In this document: piece after piece, positions 1 through 8,178 of the stretch
How positions within the stretch are numbered: position 1 is the stretch's first letter
Layout: every line of letters starts with the position of its first letter
Assembly (NCBI RefSeq): GCF_042651485.1
Contig: NZ_JBHSDH010000010.1
Location: 1 to 64,000, forward strand
Length of the DNA: 64,000 nucleotides
Direction: 5' to 3'
From: Sphingorhabdus_B arenilitoris
Lineage (GTDB): Bacteria; Pseudomonadota; Alphaproteobacteria; Sphingomonadales; Sphingomonadaceae
Made by a program: the position numbers and the translations under genes
The notes under the pieces: generated by a model
What the model was told of the DNA's origin: nothing
Databases searched by the model: none
Seen by the model: the letters and a program-made list of their open reading frames with translations, nothing else

Positions 1-656
1 ACACCAAAGGCTCCAATGCCGTTCGCAGACCTCGAAGACAACCATCGGTAATCGGGCAAAAAAACGTCACGAAAGCAGAACAATGCGAATATCAATTAGA
101 CAACACAATACTAAATAGGATCGACGAGAACAGGTTTTCAACGGATGCCAACTGCCAGAATGATGTTATGCTTGGCATAAAACTTTGGCGATTGTATACT
201 TTGCTACCCATCTCGTTAGCATTGTCGTCAATTGCATAACACTTTTCATTCTTGCTTTAGACAAATCAAACCCATCTTTTGTTTTGAAATTTTTCAATCT
301 ATAGCAGAGTCGAATGGGCTTGTGCAGCATTCTTCTTAAAGAAAATTTCCGACTTGAGTTATGACAGTCTTATGATCTACCGATGTCCCAGACCTCTGAA
401 AAAATGATATTTTTCCAAAATTTTTACATCGCGTATGAGGCTGGTTTTAATAACGGTGAGTGACATAGCGATTTTACCCCCCCCTTCCCCCTAGGGGGTG
501 GCCGCCTGAATTTTGCAAAAATCACCGTCGCCTCAACCCGCTGGGAGGTTTGTGCGGTAAGCGCTTAGGCTGGAAAATATAAGGTATTTAGTCAAGCATT
601 CAGTCGGGTGCAAATTAGCACCCCTCTTGCAATCGACCTGTAAGTGCTTGAAAAAC
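1..656. other. gene-poor, AT-richer stretch at window start
   Basis: No convincing coding sequence. A plus-strand frame is open from the window edge to about 239, but its translation resembles nothing I recognise and it has no visible start, so it could be the tail of a gene outside the window or chance. Base composition is visibly AT-richer than the genes that follow, with runs of A and T around 400-430. Contents I can point to are a C-tract and perfect palindrome at 477-498, a 10-bp palindrome TAAGCGCTTA at 558-567, and a small hairpin at 606-623 (GGGTGC/GCACCC, loop of six). The stretch lies immediately 3' of tRNA-Gly, a position where integrated elements often sit, but no integrase or repeated tRNA end is visible. 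Confidence 0.5.
477..498. repeat. C-tract followed by perfect palindrome
   Basis: Eight C residues (477-484), TT, then the 12-bp perfect palindrome CCCCCTAGGGGG (487-498). The G5 arm can also pair with the upstream C8 run, so alternative hairpins are possible. No T-tract follows, so it is not a classic terminator. Function unknown. Confidence 0.5.
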
Positions 657-731
657 TGGAGCGGGCGAAGGGATTCGAACCCTCGACCCCAACCTTGGCA
701 AGGTTGTGCTCTACCCCTGAGCTACGCCCGC
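657..731 (-). tRNA. tRNA-Gly (GCC anticodon)
   Basis: Read on the minus strand this folds as a full cloverleaf: acceptor stem GCGGGCG/CGCCCGC, a D arm GCTC/GAGC, anticodon arm CAACC-TTGCCAA-GGTTG with anticodon GCC, and a T arm with the invariant TTCGAAT loop. The discriminator is T and the 3' CCA is encoded in the DNA (657-659). The gene is transcribed towards the window start. Confidence 0.95.
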
Positions 732-975
732 TCTGGCGGTCGGGAGATGCTTGATTCCCGACAGGTGAGGCGCGCGGTTAGCATGGGTTTTTGGGGGCTG
801 CAAGCGCAAATTACCGCGAACTGTGATATTGTGACGATAATCGTGCATTTCCCTTGTTTATCGCTTCATTGGCACAAGCACGGGCATGACAAATTGTAAC
901 CAGCGCGTTATCGAGGCCGAACCGCACTTTTATGATAACGAATATGATAACAGACCGATGGGAAAGAGGCACGAT

Positions 976-1356
976 ATGGCGAGCCCCGCATTGAATGATC
1001 AGCAAAAACACGAAGTGATGACGTTTCGGGAGCAGGTGGTTGCGCCGTCGATGGACAAAATTGTCATACTCGATTTTTTTGCCGAATGGTGCGGTCCGTG
1101 CAAGCAGCTTATGCCTGTGCTCGAAAAAACATCGCGGGCCTATGCGGCAAAGGGTGTTGAGCTCGTCAAAATAGATGTCGACAAAAATGAGTTTATCGCG
1201 TCCCAATTTCAGGTGCGATCCATTCCCACCGTTTATGCGGTGCATAAAGGAAAGCCTGTCGCCGATATGACCGGCGCGCGCACAGAATCGCAAATTGCCG
1301 AGTTGATCGAAAAACTAATCGCCCAATATCAGGTAAATCCGGTAGCGACTTCGTGA
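976..1356 (+). CDS. thioredoxin-fold protein, single domain (126 aa)
   Basis: Small cytoplasmic thioredoxin, expected to reduce protein disulfides using electrons from thioredoxin reductase. The active site WCGPC is at residues 38-42 (C39, C42), the preceding beta strand is VILDFFAEW, and the cis-proline loop SIPTVYA is intact. The whole protein aligns with the first ~115 residues of the next gene (same position for CGPC), so the two are tandem paralogues, but this copy stops where the neighbour's TPR-like half begins. The frame is open from 886; ATG at 976 is chosen because AAAGAGG lies 7 bases upstream and the N-terminus then matches the paralogue. A possible weak terminator separates it from the next gene. 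Confidence 0.85.
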   Translation: MASPALNDQQKHEVMTFREQVVAPSMDKIVILDFFAEWCGPCKQLMPVLEKTSRAYAAKGVELVKIDVDKNEFIASQFQVRSIPTVYAVHKGKPVADMTGARTESQIAELIEKLIAQYQVNPVATS

Positions 1357-1368
1357 ACCTATCGCGCT

Positions 1369-1384
1369 ATCAAGGCTCCTTGAT
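1369..1384 (+). terminator. possible weak hairpin terminator between thioredoxin genes
   Basis: ATCAAG/CTTGAT stem with a four-base loop followed by TCCTTTTAT. Only six pairs and few GC pairs, so it may be an attenuator or nothing. Confidence 0.25.
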
Positions 1385-1417
1385 TCCTTTTATCCGGATT
1401 TTGACAGGAGAGTAATT

Positions 1418-2332
1418 TTGGCGACCATGGGTCTGACCACTGAAGAACAAAAGGCCGTAGACGCGTTTCGCAAGGATATTGTCGAACCGTCGATGGACAA
1501 GCTGGTTATCGTTGATTTCTGGGCCGATTGGTGCGGTCCGTGCAAGGAATTGACCCCTATCTTGGAAAAAGTGGCCGCCGACTATGCCGACAAGGGCGTA
1601 TTGTTGGCCAAGGTCGATGTGGATGAGAATAAGTTTATCGCCTCTCAATTTCAGATCCGGTCGATCCCGACCGTCTATGCCATGTTTCAAGGGCAGCCGG
1701 TTGCCGATTTGTCGCCTGCACGGACCGAACCGCAAATCACCGAAATGCTCGACCGCCTGCTGGAACAATTTCCAGTCCAAGGGGCGCCTTTGGACCCGAT
1801 GGCGGATGTGGAACCGTTAATTGCCGCCGGTGAGGAATTGCTGTCGGCTGACGGCGGGGCGGAAAAAGCCTATGCGTTGTTCACCGATGCGATTGCCGTG
1901 GTTCCCGAACATCCAGGGGCGCTATCCGGATTGATCCGCGCTTTGGTATTGCTGGACCGGTTGGAGGAAGCCGCGGCTATTTACGATCACCTGAGCGATG
2001 AAGTGAAACGCGAACCGGCGCTGGAACGTGCGCGCGCGGCGGTCACGATTGCGGCAGAAGCAGTTGACCCAAGCGAGCTTGCGGCGATGCAGCACGCGGT
2101 CGATACCAATCCCGATGACCATCAAGCGCGGTTTGATCTGGCCAATGCGCATATGGCGGCCGGTAACAGAGATGCCGCCGCTGATGGCCTGTTGCATATC
2201 ATTGCGTCCGACCGCGAATGGAATGGCGGCGCGGCGCGGGCGAGATTGCTTGAAATATTCGAAATGATTGGCTTGTCCGATCCGTGGGTGTCGGCGACGC
2301 GGCGCAAATTATCGGCCATATTGTTCGGATGA
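1418..2332 (+). CDS. thioredoxin with TPR-like C-terminal half (CnoX/YbbN type, 304 aa)
   Basis: N-terminal thioredoxin domain (residues about 1-112, WCGPC at 38-42) fused to an alpha-helical region (about 125-304) rich in Ala/Leu/Glu with tetratricopeptide character, for example DAIAVVPEHPGALSGLIRAL. This is the layout of E. coli YbbN/CnoX, a holdase and redox co-chaperone that hands clients to GroEL and DnaK; unlike E. coli YbbN this protein keeps both active-site cysteines, so redox activity is expected. The start is TTG at 1418, preceded by ACAGGAGAG at a 5-6 base spacing; ATG at 1427 is the alternative. The stop overlaps the start of the next gene (ATGA), indicating translational coupling. 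Confidence 0.9.
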   Translation: MATMGLTTEEQKAVDAFRKDIVEPSMDKLVIVDFWADWCGPCKELTPILEKVAADYADKGVLLAKVDVDENKFIASQFQIRSIPTVYAMFQGQPVADLSPARTEPQITEMLDRLLEQFPVQGAPLDPMADVEPLIAAGEELLSADGGAEKAYALFTDAIAVVPEHPGALSGLIRALVLLDRLEEAAAIYDHLSDEVKREPALERARAAVTIAAEAVDPSELAAMQHAVDTNPDDHQARFDLANAHMAAGNRDAAADGLLHIIASDREWNGGAARARLLEIFEMIGLSDPWVSATRRKLSAILFG

Positions 2333-2940
2333 GCGCGAAACGCATCTCGATCTTTCCGCTATCTGGCGCGATCCTTTTTCCCGGCATGCAATTGCCGCTG
2401 CATATATTTGAACCGCGATACCGCGCTTTGGTCAGCGACGCTATGGCACGGGACCGAAAAATCGGGATGATACAGCCGGTAACGGGCGGCCATGAGCTTT
2501 TCAAAATTGGCTGTTTGGGCCGGATAGATGAAGTCGAAGCATTGGAAGATGGCCGCTATAACCTGATATTGGAAGGTCTGCAGCGGTTTGAAATCATCCG
2601 TGAGCTGGAAGTGACAACAGAGTTTCGGCAAGTCGAGGCGAATTTGTGGGAAGAAGATGAGCTGGGCGAAGCTTTATCCATTGCAGAGCGCGCCTCATTG
2701 GAGATGGAAGCACGCAAATTCGCCGATGCGCAAGGCTATGCCGTTGATTGGAATTCGGTCAGCCAGCTGGATGATTATTCGCTGGTCAACGCCATCGCGC
2801 AAATCGCACCATTCGATTTTGCCGCCAAACAAGCCCTGTTAGAAGCAAAAGGTCTGGATCACAGAGCGGACCTGATCGTGCAGATGATGGCATTTTTCGG
2901 GCGGCATGACGGTGACGATAACCGGGTTACCTTGCAATAA
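2329..2940 (+). CDS. LON-substrate-binding-domain protein (203 aa)
   Basis: Stand-alone version of the N-terminal substrate-recognition domain of Lon protease (peptidase S16 N-terminal family). The hallmark N-terminus ISIFPLSGAILFPGMQLPLH and IFEPRY are present, as is the GCLGRIDEVEALEDGRYNL-like strand region; there is no ATPase or protease domain. Such proteins are common in alphaproteobacteria, often directly after a thioredoxin gene as here, and their role is not settled. The start ATG at 2329 overlaps the preceding stop (ATGA); the longer frame from 2284 is rejected because it would run well inside the thioredoxin gene. Confidence 0.85.
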   Translation: MSAKRISIFPLSGAILFPGMQLPLHIFEPRYRALVSDAMARDRKIGMIQPVTGGHELFKIGCLGRIDEVEALEDGRYNLILEGLQRFEIIRELEVTTEFRQVEANLWEEDELGEALSIAERASLEMEARKFADAQGYAVDWNSVSQLDDYSLVNAIAQIAPFDFAAKQALLEAKGLDHRADLIVQMMAFFGRHDGDDNRVTLQ

Positions 2941-2958
2941 TATAGCAAGGGTGAGCGC

Positions 2959-3570
2959 ATGACCTTTTTACCAGCAACCGCGATCATCGCCGGCGGAACC
3001 GGCAGCCGCTTGGGCGGTAATAAGCTGGCAACAAAGCTGGGCAATGTCACGTTATTTGACCATGCCGTCCATTTGGCGCGGGGCTATACGGATATTGTCA
3101 TAGTGGTGGTTCGCGATGAACAGGCGGATATTCCCGTAAATCCGTTGGAGCGCGTTTATGATGACCCGGCAATTGCAGGACCGCTGGCCGGTATCGCTGC
3201 TGCGCTGAATTGGGGGCAGGCCAATGGCAGGACGCATATATTGGCGCTTGCCAGCGATACGCCTTTTTTGCCGGCAAATCTGCTGGACCGATTGCGTCAC
3301 CATATCAACGGCGACAATATTATTTTCGGTGATTATGACGGCCGCCTGCAGCCTTTGGCCTCGCTATGGCCGGTATCGGCGCTCCGCCATTTGCCCGGCT
3401 ATTTGGCGAGCGGTAAAAAGTCGGTCATCGGCTTTGGTGAATATATCGGCCTCGTTACCGTGTCATGGCCACTTGGCGAGATAAATCCCTTTTTCAACAT
3501 CAACGATCCCGGCGACCTGTCTGAAGCGGAGCAGATGTTTATGTTGCACCTGCGAAATAAATCGGTTTAG
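2959..3570 (+). CDS. mobA: molybdenum cofactor guanylyltransferase MobA (203 aa)
   Basis: Transfers GMP from GTP to molybdopterin, forming the guanine dinucleotide cofactor used by enzymes such as nitrate reductase. The nucleotide-binding signature IIAGGTGSRLGGNK lies at residues 9-22, DDPAIAGPLAGIAAAL matches the family's GPLAGI motif, and DTPF replaces the usual DMPF metal-binding motif. Length is normal for the family. It starts 18 bases after the Lon-domain gene, with GGGTGAGC upstream, and lies 36 bases before nasT, so it bridges the thioredoxin group and the nitrate locus; supply of bis-MGD to NasA is the obvious job. ATP-independent transferase of the cytoplasm; assignment is from motif and context. 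Confidence 0.85.
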   Translation: MTFLPATAIIAGGTGSRLGGNKLATKLGNVTLFDHAVHLARGYTDIVIVVVRDEQADIPVNPLERVYDDPAIAGPLAGIAAALNWGQANGRTHILALASDTPFLPANLLDRLRHHINGDNIIFGDYDGRLQPLASLWPVSALRHLPGYLASGKKSVIGFGEYIGLVTVSWPLGEINPFFNINDPGDLSEAEQMFMLHLRNKSV

Positions 3571-3606
3571 ACGAACAGGCATATACTCTCGTTTCGGAGT
3601 CGCCAT

Positions 3607-4185
3607 TTGCGTATCGCTGTCATCGACGAAAATGCTGCTCGTGCGGCCATCATCGAGCAAGGCCTTGCCGAGGCCGGCGAAACCGAAGTCTTTGTGATTT
3701 CGGAGCGGCATGGTCTTGCCCGCGCAATCGAAGCGCTCGACCCGGATGTGGTGTTGATCGATCTGGGCAATCCGTCGCGCGATATGTTGGAAGAATATTT
3801 TGCGGTCAGCCGCGCCGTGGCCCGCCCGGTGGCGATGTTTGTCGACCAGTCGGATGACGAATCCATCGGTAATGCAATCGAAGCAGGCGTGTCGGCTTAT
3901 ATAGTGGATGGCATGACTTCGGCGCGGATCAAACCGATACTCAATCTGGCCGTTCGGCGTTTTAAGGCTTTTTCGCGACTGCAAAATGAACTGCAACAGG
4001 CGCGCAGCGCGCTGGCCGACCGCGATATTATCGAAAAGGCGAAACGGATATTGATGGAAAAACGCGGCATGAGCGAGCCCGATGCCCATAGCATGCTGCG
4101 CAAATATGCAATGAACAGTAACAAAAGGCTGGCCGATGTTGCCGATGCTATTGTGATGGCGGAAACCATGTTGGGGGGCGAATGA
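3607..4185 (+). CDS. nasT: nitrate-responsive ANTAR antiterminator NasT (192 aa)
   Basis: RNA-binding regulator of nitrate assimilation. Residues 1-115 form a receiver-like domain (MRIAVIDENA start, LIDLGNPS with D52), but the lysine normally found near residue 105 in phosphorylated receivers is replaced in AYIVDGM, which fits control by partner binding rather than phosphorylation. Residues about 125-185 are an ANTAR domain (IEKAKRILMEKRGMSE, then DAHSMLRKYAM and LADVADAIV). In known systems NasS holds NasT when nitrate is absent; free NasT binds paired hexaloop hairpins in the mRNA leader and prevents termination. Such a leader lies at 5509-5606. The start is TTG with a weak GGAG upstream. 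It overlaps nasS by four bases. Confidence 0.9.
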   Translation: MRIAVIDENAARAAIIEQGLAEAGETEVFVISERHGLARAIEALDPDVVLIDLGNPSRDMLEEYFAVSRAVARPVAMFVDQSDDESIGNAIEAGVSAYIVDGMTSARIKPILNLAVRRFKAFSRLQNELQQARSALADRDIIEKAKRILMEKRGMSEPDAHSMLRKYAMNSNKRLADVADAIVMAETMLGGE

Positions 4186-5399
4186 CGATGAATGACCGGC
4201 TGACGATCGGATTTTTGCCGCTGGTTGATGCTGCCCTGCCAATATTGGCGCAGGAGCTGGGCTTTGCAGAAGAGCAAGGGCTGACTCTCGAATTTATCCG
4301 CGATGTCAGCTGGGCATCGGTACTGGACCGGTTGCTGTATGGGCATAGCGACTTGGCGCATATGCTGGCGCCGCTCGCTATTGCGACGACATTGGGCCGG
4401 GGACGTCCGGCAAAGCCGCTCGCTGTGCCCTTTGTGCTCGGGCTGAATGGCAATGCGGTTACGATGTCACTGTCGCTGGCCGATAAGGTGGTAACGGGGG
4501 ATGGGCTGGGGCAACCCTATCCGGTCGGGGCGAAGCTGAAAGACGAAGCGCTCGCCCGTAAGGCTGCGGGACGCAAGCTGCGCTTTGGCGTGGTTCACCG
4601 CTATTCCAGTCATAATTACAAGCTGCGCTATTGGCTTGCCGAATGCGGTATTCACCCGGACGCGGACGTTGAAATAGTTACCATAGCGCCGCCCTTTGCC
4701 GCCGATGCGCTGGGCGGGGGAGAGGTGGATGCAATTTGCGTGGGCGAACCGTGGAACAGCGTGGCGGTTGAACGCGGTGCGGGACGAATTGTGCTGGTTA
4801 CGGCGCAGATATGGCGGCGCGGCGTTGAAAAAGTGCTGGCGACCCCTGCGGAGAAACTAACGGAAAAGCAGGATCAGGTTGAACGGCTTATCCGTGCGTT
4901 GCATTATGCCGGGCGCGATTTTATCAATCCCGATCATTTCGACCGCAATGCCGCCATTCTGGCCCGCAGCGAATATTTGGACGGGTCCGGCGCGCTAATC
5001 CGCAGGGCCATTTCCGACCATATCATGCTGCGCAGCGCCACAGAGCCATTGCATATTCCCGATTTCATGTTCCAATATCGCGAGGCTGCGAATTTTCCCT
5101 GGGTGAGCCAAGCAGCATGGCTTTATTCGCAAATGCTGCGCTGGGATGATTTGCCCTATGATGCGCAGCAGCAAAAACAGGCGGAGGCGGTGTTCCGGCC
5201 CGATATATACCGCATGGCACTTGCCGGGCTCGATGCGCCCATGCCATCGGCCAATTCAAAGGTTGAGGGCGGTGTTGATGGCCCGTTGGCGGTTGGCGCA
5301 TCGCAAGGGACTTTAACGCTAAGCTCCGATCCATTTTTCGACGGCCGGGCTTTTGATCCTGACCAGATGGAGCAATATCTGGTATCGCTGCCCGGTTAA
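4182..5399 (+). CDS. nasS: nitrate sensor NasS, NrtA-like (405 aa)
   Basis: Cytoplasmic relative of the nitrate-binding protein NrtA. It shares with the downstream NrtA the segments LNGNAVT, HNYKLRYWLA and CVGEPWNS, but it begins directly with TIGFLPLVDAALPI and has no signal peptide or lipobox, which distinguishes the NasS sensor from the transport protein. Expected to sequester NasT until nitrate or nitrite binds. The start ATG at 4182 overlaps the nasT stop; ATG at 4188 is an alternative. A 266-base untranslated region follows before nrtA. Confidence 0.88.
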   Translation: MTMNDRLTIGFLPLVDAALPILAQELGFAEEQGLTLEFIRDVSWASVLDRLLYGHSDLAHMLAPLAIATTLGRGRPAKPLAVPFVLGLNGNAVTMSLSLADKVVTGDGLGQPYPVGAKLKDEALARKAAGRKLRFGVVHRYSSHNYKLRYWLAECGIHPDADVEIVTIAPPFAADALGGGEVDAICVGEPWNSVAVERGAGRIVLVTAQIWRRGVEKVLATPAEKLTEKQDQVERLIRALHYAGRDFINPDHFDRNAAILARSEYLDGSGALIRRAISDHIMLRSATEPLHIPDFMFQYREAANFPWVSQAAWLYSQMLRWDDLPYDAQQQKQAEAVFRPDIYRMALAGLDAPMPSANSKVEGGVDGPLAVGASQGTLTLSSDPFFDGRAFDPDQMEQYLVSLPG

Positions 5400-5439
5400 A
5401 TTGCCTAAAAAATAGGCATTGTGCGATGCAAAAAATCTC

Positions 5440-5467
5440 TTGCCTTATTTTTAAGCAAAGCTATATC
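5440..5467 (+). promoter_or_regulatory. candidate promoter of the nitrate operon
   Basis: TTGCCT (5440-5445), 16-base spacer, TATATC (5462-5467). Transcription from here would give a leader of about 190 bases containing the two hexaloop hairpins and the terminator. No clear sigma-54 GG-N10-GC element was found. Prediction only. Confidence 0.35.
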
Positions 5468-5508
5468 TGATTCGGCAGGGGCAATAGCTCCTCAAATATA
5501 TCACTGAA

Positions 5509-5565
5509 CTGTCCAATGGGGGGCAGAGGCGGTGGAAAGCAATAGCATGAATAGGCAATGGCGCC
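5509..5565 (+). promoter_or_regulatory. two-hairpin ANTAR (NasT) target in the nrtA leader
   Basis: Hairpin P1: CTGTCC (5509-5514) pairs with GGGCAG (5521-5526, one G-U), leaving the hexaloop AATGGG. Hairpin P2: GGC (5554-5556) pairs with GCC (5563-5565), leaving the hexaloop AATGGC. Both loops have A at position 1 and G at position 4, the rule known for ANTAR targets, and share AATGG. P2 uses C5564 and C5565, which also form the base of the terminator stem, so P2 and a complete terminator exclude each other. P1 is convincing; the short P2 stem and the 27-base linker are the weak points. Confidence 0.6.
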
Positions 5566-5606
5566 GCCCGACAGGTCGATAAGACTGATTGTCGAGGCGG
5601 TTTTTT
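5564..5606 (+). terminator. leader intrinsic terminator upstream of nrtA
   Basis: CCGCCCGACA (5564-5573) pairs with TGTCG-a-GGCGG (5590-5600, one bulged A), followed by six T residues (5601-5606). A strong intrinsic terminator placed 60 bases before the nrtA start and after the ANTAR hairpins, so it should stop the nas transcript unless NasT intervenes. An upstream GGCGG at 5528-5532 could also pair with 5564-5568 as an alternative structure. Confidence 0.85.
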
Positions 5607-5665
5607 GCGTTTTCACTTGCCTTGTTCTTCCCCGCTTTTGTCACGGCAAAAAAGGAATTTGAGTC

Positions 5666-7072
5666 ATGAAAAGCAACCGGCGTAATTTTCTACTTTTGGC
5701 AGCCTGCAGCTTGGCTATTGCAGCTTGCGGCAGCGGCAGTGACAAGCCCGCCGGTGAAAAAGTAACCGCGGCGAAAGTGGATGGTGCCATTGAAAAACCA
5801 GCTTTGAAGCTTGGTTTTATCAAACTGACCGATATGGCACCGCTTGCCATTGCCAAAGAAAAAGGATTTTTTGCCGAAGAAGGCTTGAATGTTACGCTGG
5901 AGCCGCAAGCCAACTGGAAAGTATTGCTCGACGGCGTGATCGGCGGACAGCTTGATGGCGCGCATATGCTTGCAGGACAGCCGCTGGCGGCGACCATTGG
6001 TTATGGCACAAAAGCGGATTTGATTGCACCTTTGTCGCTCGACCTGAACGGCAATGCGATCACGCTGTCTAACGCGGTTTATTCGAAAATTGAGCCGACT
6101 TTGAAAAAAGGTGCCGATGGGAAAGTCGAACATCCGATCAGCGCTGCCGCGCTGAAACCAGTCATCGCCGAGTATAAAGCGTCGGGCAAGACATTTAAAA
6201 TGGGCATGGTATTTCCCGTTTCCACGCACAATTACGAACTGCGCTACTGGCTGGCGGCTGGCGGCGTTAACCCTGGCTATTATACCCCCGGCGATGTCGG
6301 CGGCACAGTGGGGGCAGAGGCGCAGTTGTCGGTAACGCCGCCGCCGCAAATGCCCGCCACGATGGAGGCGGGGACGATTGACGGCTACTGCGTGGGCGAA
6401 CCATGGAATCAGGCCGCAGTGCAAAAGAAAATCGGTGTGCCAGTCATCACCGACGATCAAATCTGGAAGAAGAATCCGGAAAAAGTATTGGGCCTGAAAA
6501 AAGAATTTGCCGACAAATATCCGGCGACCACGGCTGCCTTGCTGCGCGCTATTATCAAGGCACAGCAATGGCTTGATGCGGATAACGGCAAAAACCGGGC
6601 CGAAGCGGTGAAGATATTGGCGCAGCCAAACTATGTTGGCGCTGATCCTGCAGTAATTGGCGCATCAATGACCGGCAAGTTCACCTTTGCCCCCGGCGAT
6701 ACCCGCGATGCACCGGATTTCAACATCTTCTTCCGCGATTTTGCGGGCTATCCTTACTATTCGGATGCTGTTTGGTATCTGACGCAAATGCGCCGCTGGG
6801 GCCAAATCGCCGAGGATAAGGACGATCAGTGGTATTTCGATACTGCAAAGTCAGTATATCGTCCGGACCTGTATCTCGCGGCTGCAAATAAGCTGGCGGC
6901 AGATGGCGTTATTCCCAAGGAATCAATCCCTGACACCGATGGATATAAGGGCGAACAGTCCGGCTTTATCGACGGCGTGACCTATAACGGCAAAGCCCCC
7001 AACGCCTATCTCGCCAAATTCACCATCGGCCTGAAAAAAGGCCAAACCGTCAGCGCCGCTGGCGTCAAGTAA
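5666..7072 (+). CDS. nrtA: nitrate ABC transporter substrate-binding lipoprotein NrtA (468 aa)
   Basis: Captures nitrate in the periplasm for the NrtBCD importer. The N-terminus has a twin arginine (RRNFLLL) and a lipobox IAAC with the likely lipidated C21 followed by GSGS, pointing to a Tat-exported lipoprotein. The NrtA/CmpA core is clear: LKLGFIKLTDMAPLAIAKEKG, LNGNAITLSN, HNYELRYWLAAGG, YCVGEPWNQ, and the C-terminal YRPDLYLAAANKL. Start ATG is preceded by AAGGAA at nine bases. First gene after the leader terminator, so its expression should depend on NasT. Paralogue of nasS just upstream. Confidence 0.92.
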   Translation: MKSNRRNFLLLAACSLAIAACGSGSDKPAGEKVTAAKVDGAIEKPALKLGFIKLTDMAPLAIAKEKGFFAEEGLNVTLEPQANWKVLLDGVIGGQLDGAHMLAGQPLAATIGYGTKADLIAPLSLDLNGNAITLSNAVYSKIEPTLKKGADGKVEHPISAAALKPVIAEYKASGKTFKMGMVFPVSTHNYELRYWLAAGGVNPGYYTPGDVGGTVGAEAQLSVTPPPQMPATMEAGTIDGYCVGEPWNQAAVQKKIGVPVITDDQIWKKNPEKVLGLKKEFADKYPATTAALLRAIIKAQQWLDADNGKNRAEAVKILAQPNYVGADPAVIGASMTGKFTFAPGDTRDAPDFNIFFRDFAGYPYYSDAVWYLTQMRRWGQIAEDKDDQWYFDTAKSVYRPDLYLAAANKLAADGVIPKESIPDTDGYKGEQSGFIDGVTYNGKAPNAYLAKFTIGLKKGQTVSAAGVK

Positions 7073-7099
7073 GCATAAAGATTGAAAAGGAGCGATGGC

Positions 7100-8167
7100 A
7101 TGGCAACGGCCATTTTGAAAAATATCGAAGACAGCACAGCGGCGACGTCCGAACCCAATTCGGCCAAAAGCATCGCTGCTGAAGCAGAAGCAAGCAGCAG
7201 CGATGCTGCCGAGCCTAGCAAACCATCGTTCCTTCAATCAAAATTTGTCGAAGAATTGGGCCCCCGCATGAAGGCATTTTTAGTGCCCGTGTTCGGGATA
7301 CTCGCCTTCCTCGCGCTATGGGCAGCGCTTGCCCCTACTGTCGATACCTCGCTCGGCAATTTGCCGGGACCGGTGCAAGTGGGTGAGCAAGGCGTGGCGT
7401 TGTATCAGGAATGGTCCGCGACACAGGCCGATAAAGCGGCTTTCTACGAGGCGCAGGAAGCGCGCAATGCCGCCGCAATTGCCGCAGGAACGCCCGTTCA
7501 GGAATTTGAATATGCCGGCGCGCCGACTTTTCTGGATCAGATTTGGACATCGCTTAAAACCGTTGCTTTGGGCTTTTTCCTCGCGACATTATTCGCGGTG
7601 CCCATCGGCCTCATTTGCGGCCTGTCGAAAACTGTCAACGCAGCGATTAATCCGCTGGTTCAGATTATGAAGCCGGTGAGCCCGCTCGCTTGGCTGCCGA
7701 TTGTGACGATGGTTATTTCCGCCACGATTACCAGTCCCGATCCCACCTTGCCCAAGGCTTTTGTGATCTCTGCCATCGTGGTGATGCTCTGCTCACTATG
7801 GCCAACGCTCATCAATACCACGGTGGGTGCGGCCTCCATCGACCGTGATTTGCTCAATGTCGGCCGCGTTCTTCGCCTTGGCTGGTTTGCGAAGTTGACC
7901 CGTTTGATCCTGCCATCGGCGCTACCCTATATTTTCACCGGCATGCGCCTGTCGCTGGGTGTGGGCTGGATGGTGTTGATCGCGGCAGAAATGTTGGCGC
8001 AAAATCCCGGCCTTGGCAAATTTGTCTGGGATGAATTTCAAAATGGATCTTCACAGTCGCTTGCCCGGATCATGTTTGCGGTGATCGTGATCGGCCTGAT
8101 CGGCTTCATGCTCGACCGGATCATGATGTATCTGCAAACGCTGGTCGCCAAGAACCGCACGATTTGA
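7100..8167 (+). CDS. nrtB: nitrate ABC transporter permease NrtB (355 aa)
   Basis: Inner-membrane permease of the nitrate importer. Hydrophobic segments are visible from about residue 60 (VFGILAFLALWAALA), and the C-terminal half has the binding-protein-dependent permease pattern including the cytoplasmic coupling loop region around ASIDRDLLNVGRVLRLG and GMRLSLGVGWMVLIAAEML, characteristic of NrtB. Unusual are an Ala/Ser/Glu-rich cytoplasmic N-terminal extension of about 45 residues and a long Ala/Gln-rich loop after the first membrane segment. ATG at 7100 is preferred over TTG at 7082 because AAAAGGAG ends 7 bases before it. Confidence 0.9.
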   Translation: MATAILKNIEDSTAATSEPNSAKSIAAEAEASSSDAAEPSKPSFLQSKFVEELGPRMKAFLVPVFGILAFLALWAALAPTVDTSLGNLPGPVQVGEQGVALYQEWSATQADKAAFYEAQEARNAAAIAAGTPVQEFEYAGAPTFLDQIWTSLKTVALGFFLATLFAVPIGLICGLSKTVNAAINPLVQIMKPVSPLAWLPIVTMVISATITSPDPTLPKAFVISAIVVMLCSLWPTLINTTVGAASIDRDLLNVGRVLRLGWFAKLTRLILPSALPYIFTGMRLSLGVGWMVLIAAEMLAQNPGLGKFVWDEFQNGSSQSLARIMFAVIVIGLIGFMLDRIMMYLQTLVAKNRTI

Positions 8168-8178
8168 TGGAGGCGGCA

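Noticed and set aside
3..239. Plus-strand frame open from the window edge (about 79 codons)
   Set aside because: No visible start, no recognisable motif, AT-rich context; it may be a gene tail but cannot be supported.
606..623. GGGTGC/GCACCC hairpin downstream of tRNA-Gly as a terminator
   Set aside because: No T-tract on either strand after the stem.
5402..5418. TGCCTA/TAGGCA hairpin just after nasS as a terminator for nasTS
   Set aside because: Short stem and no T-run follows; the real terminator structure is at 5564-5606.
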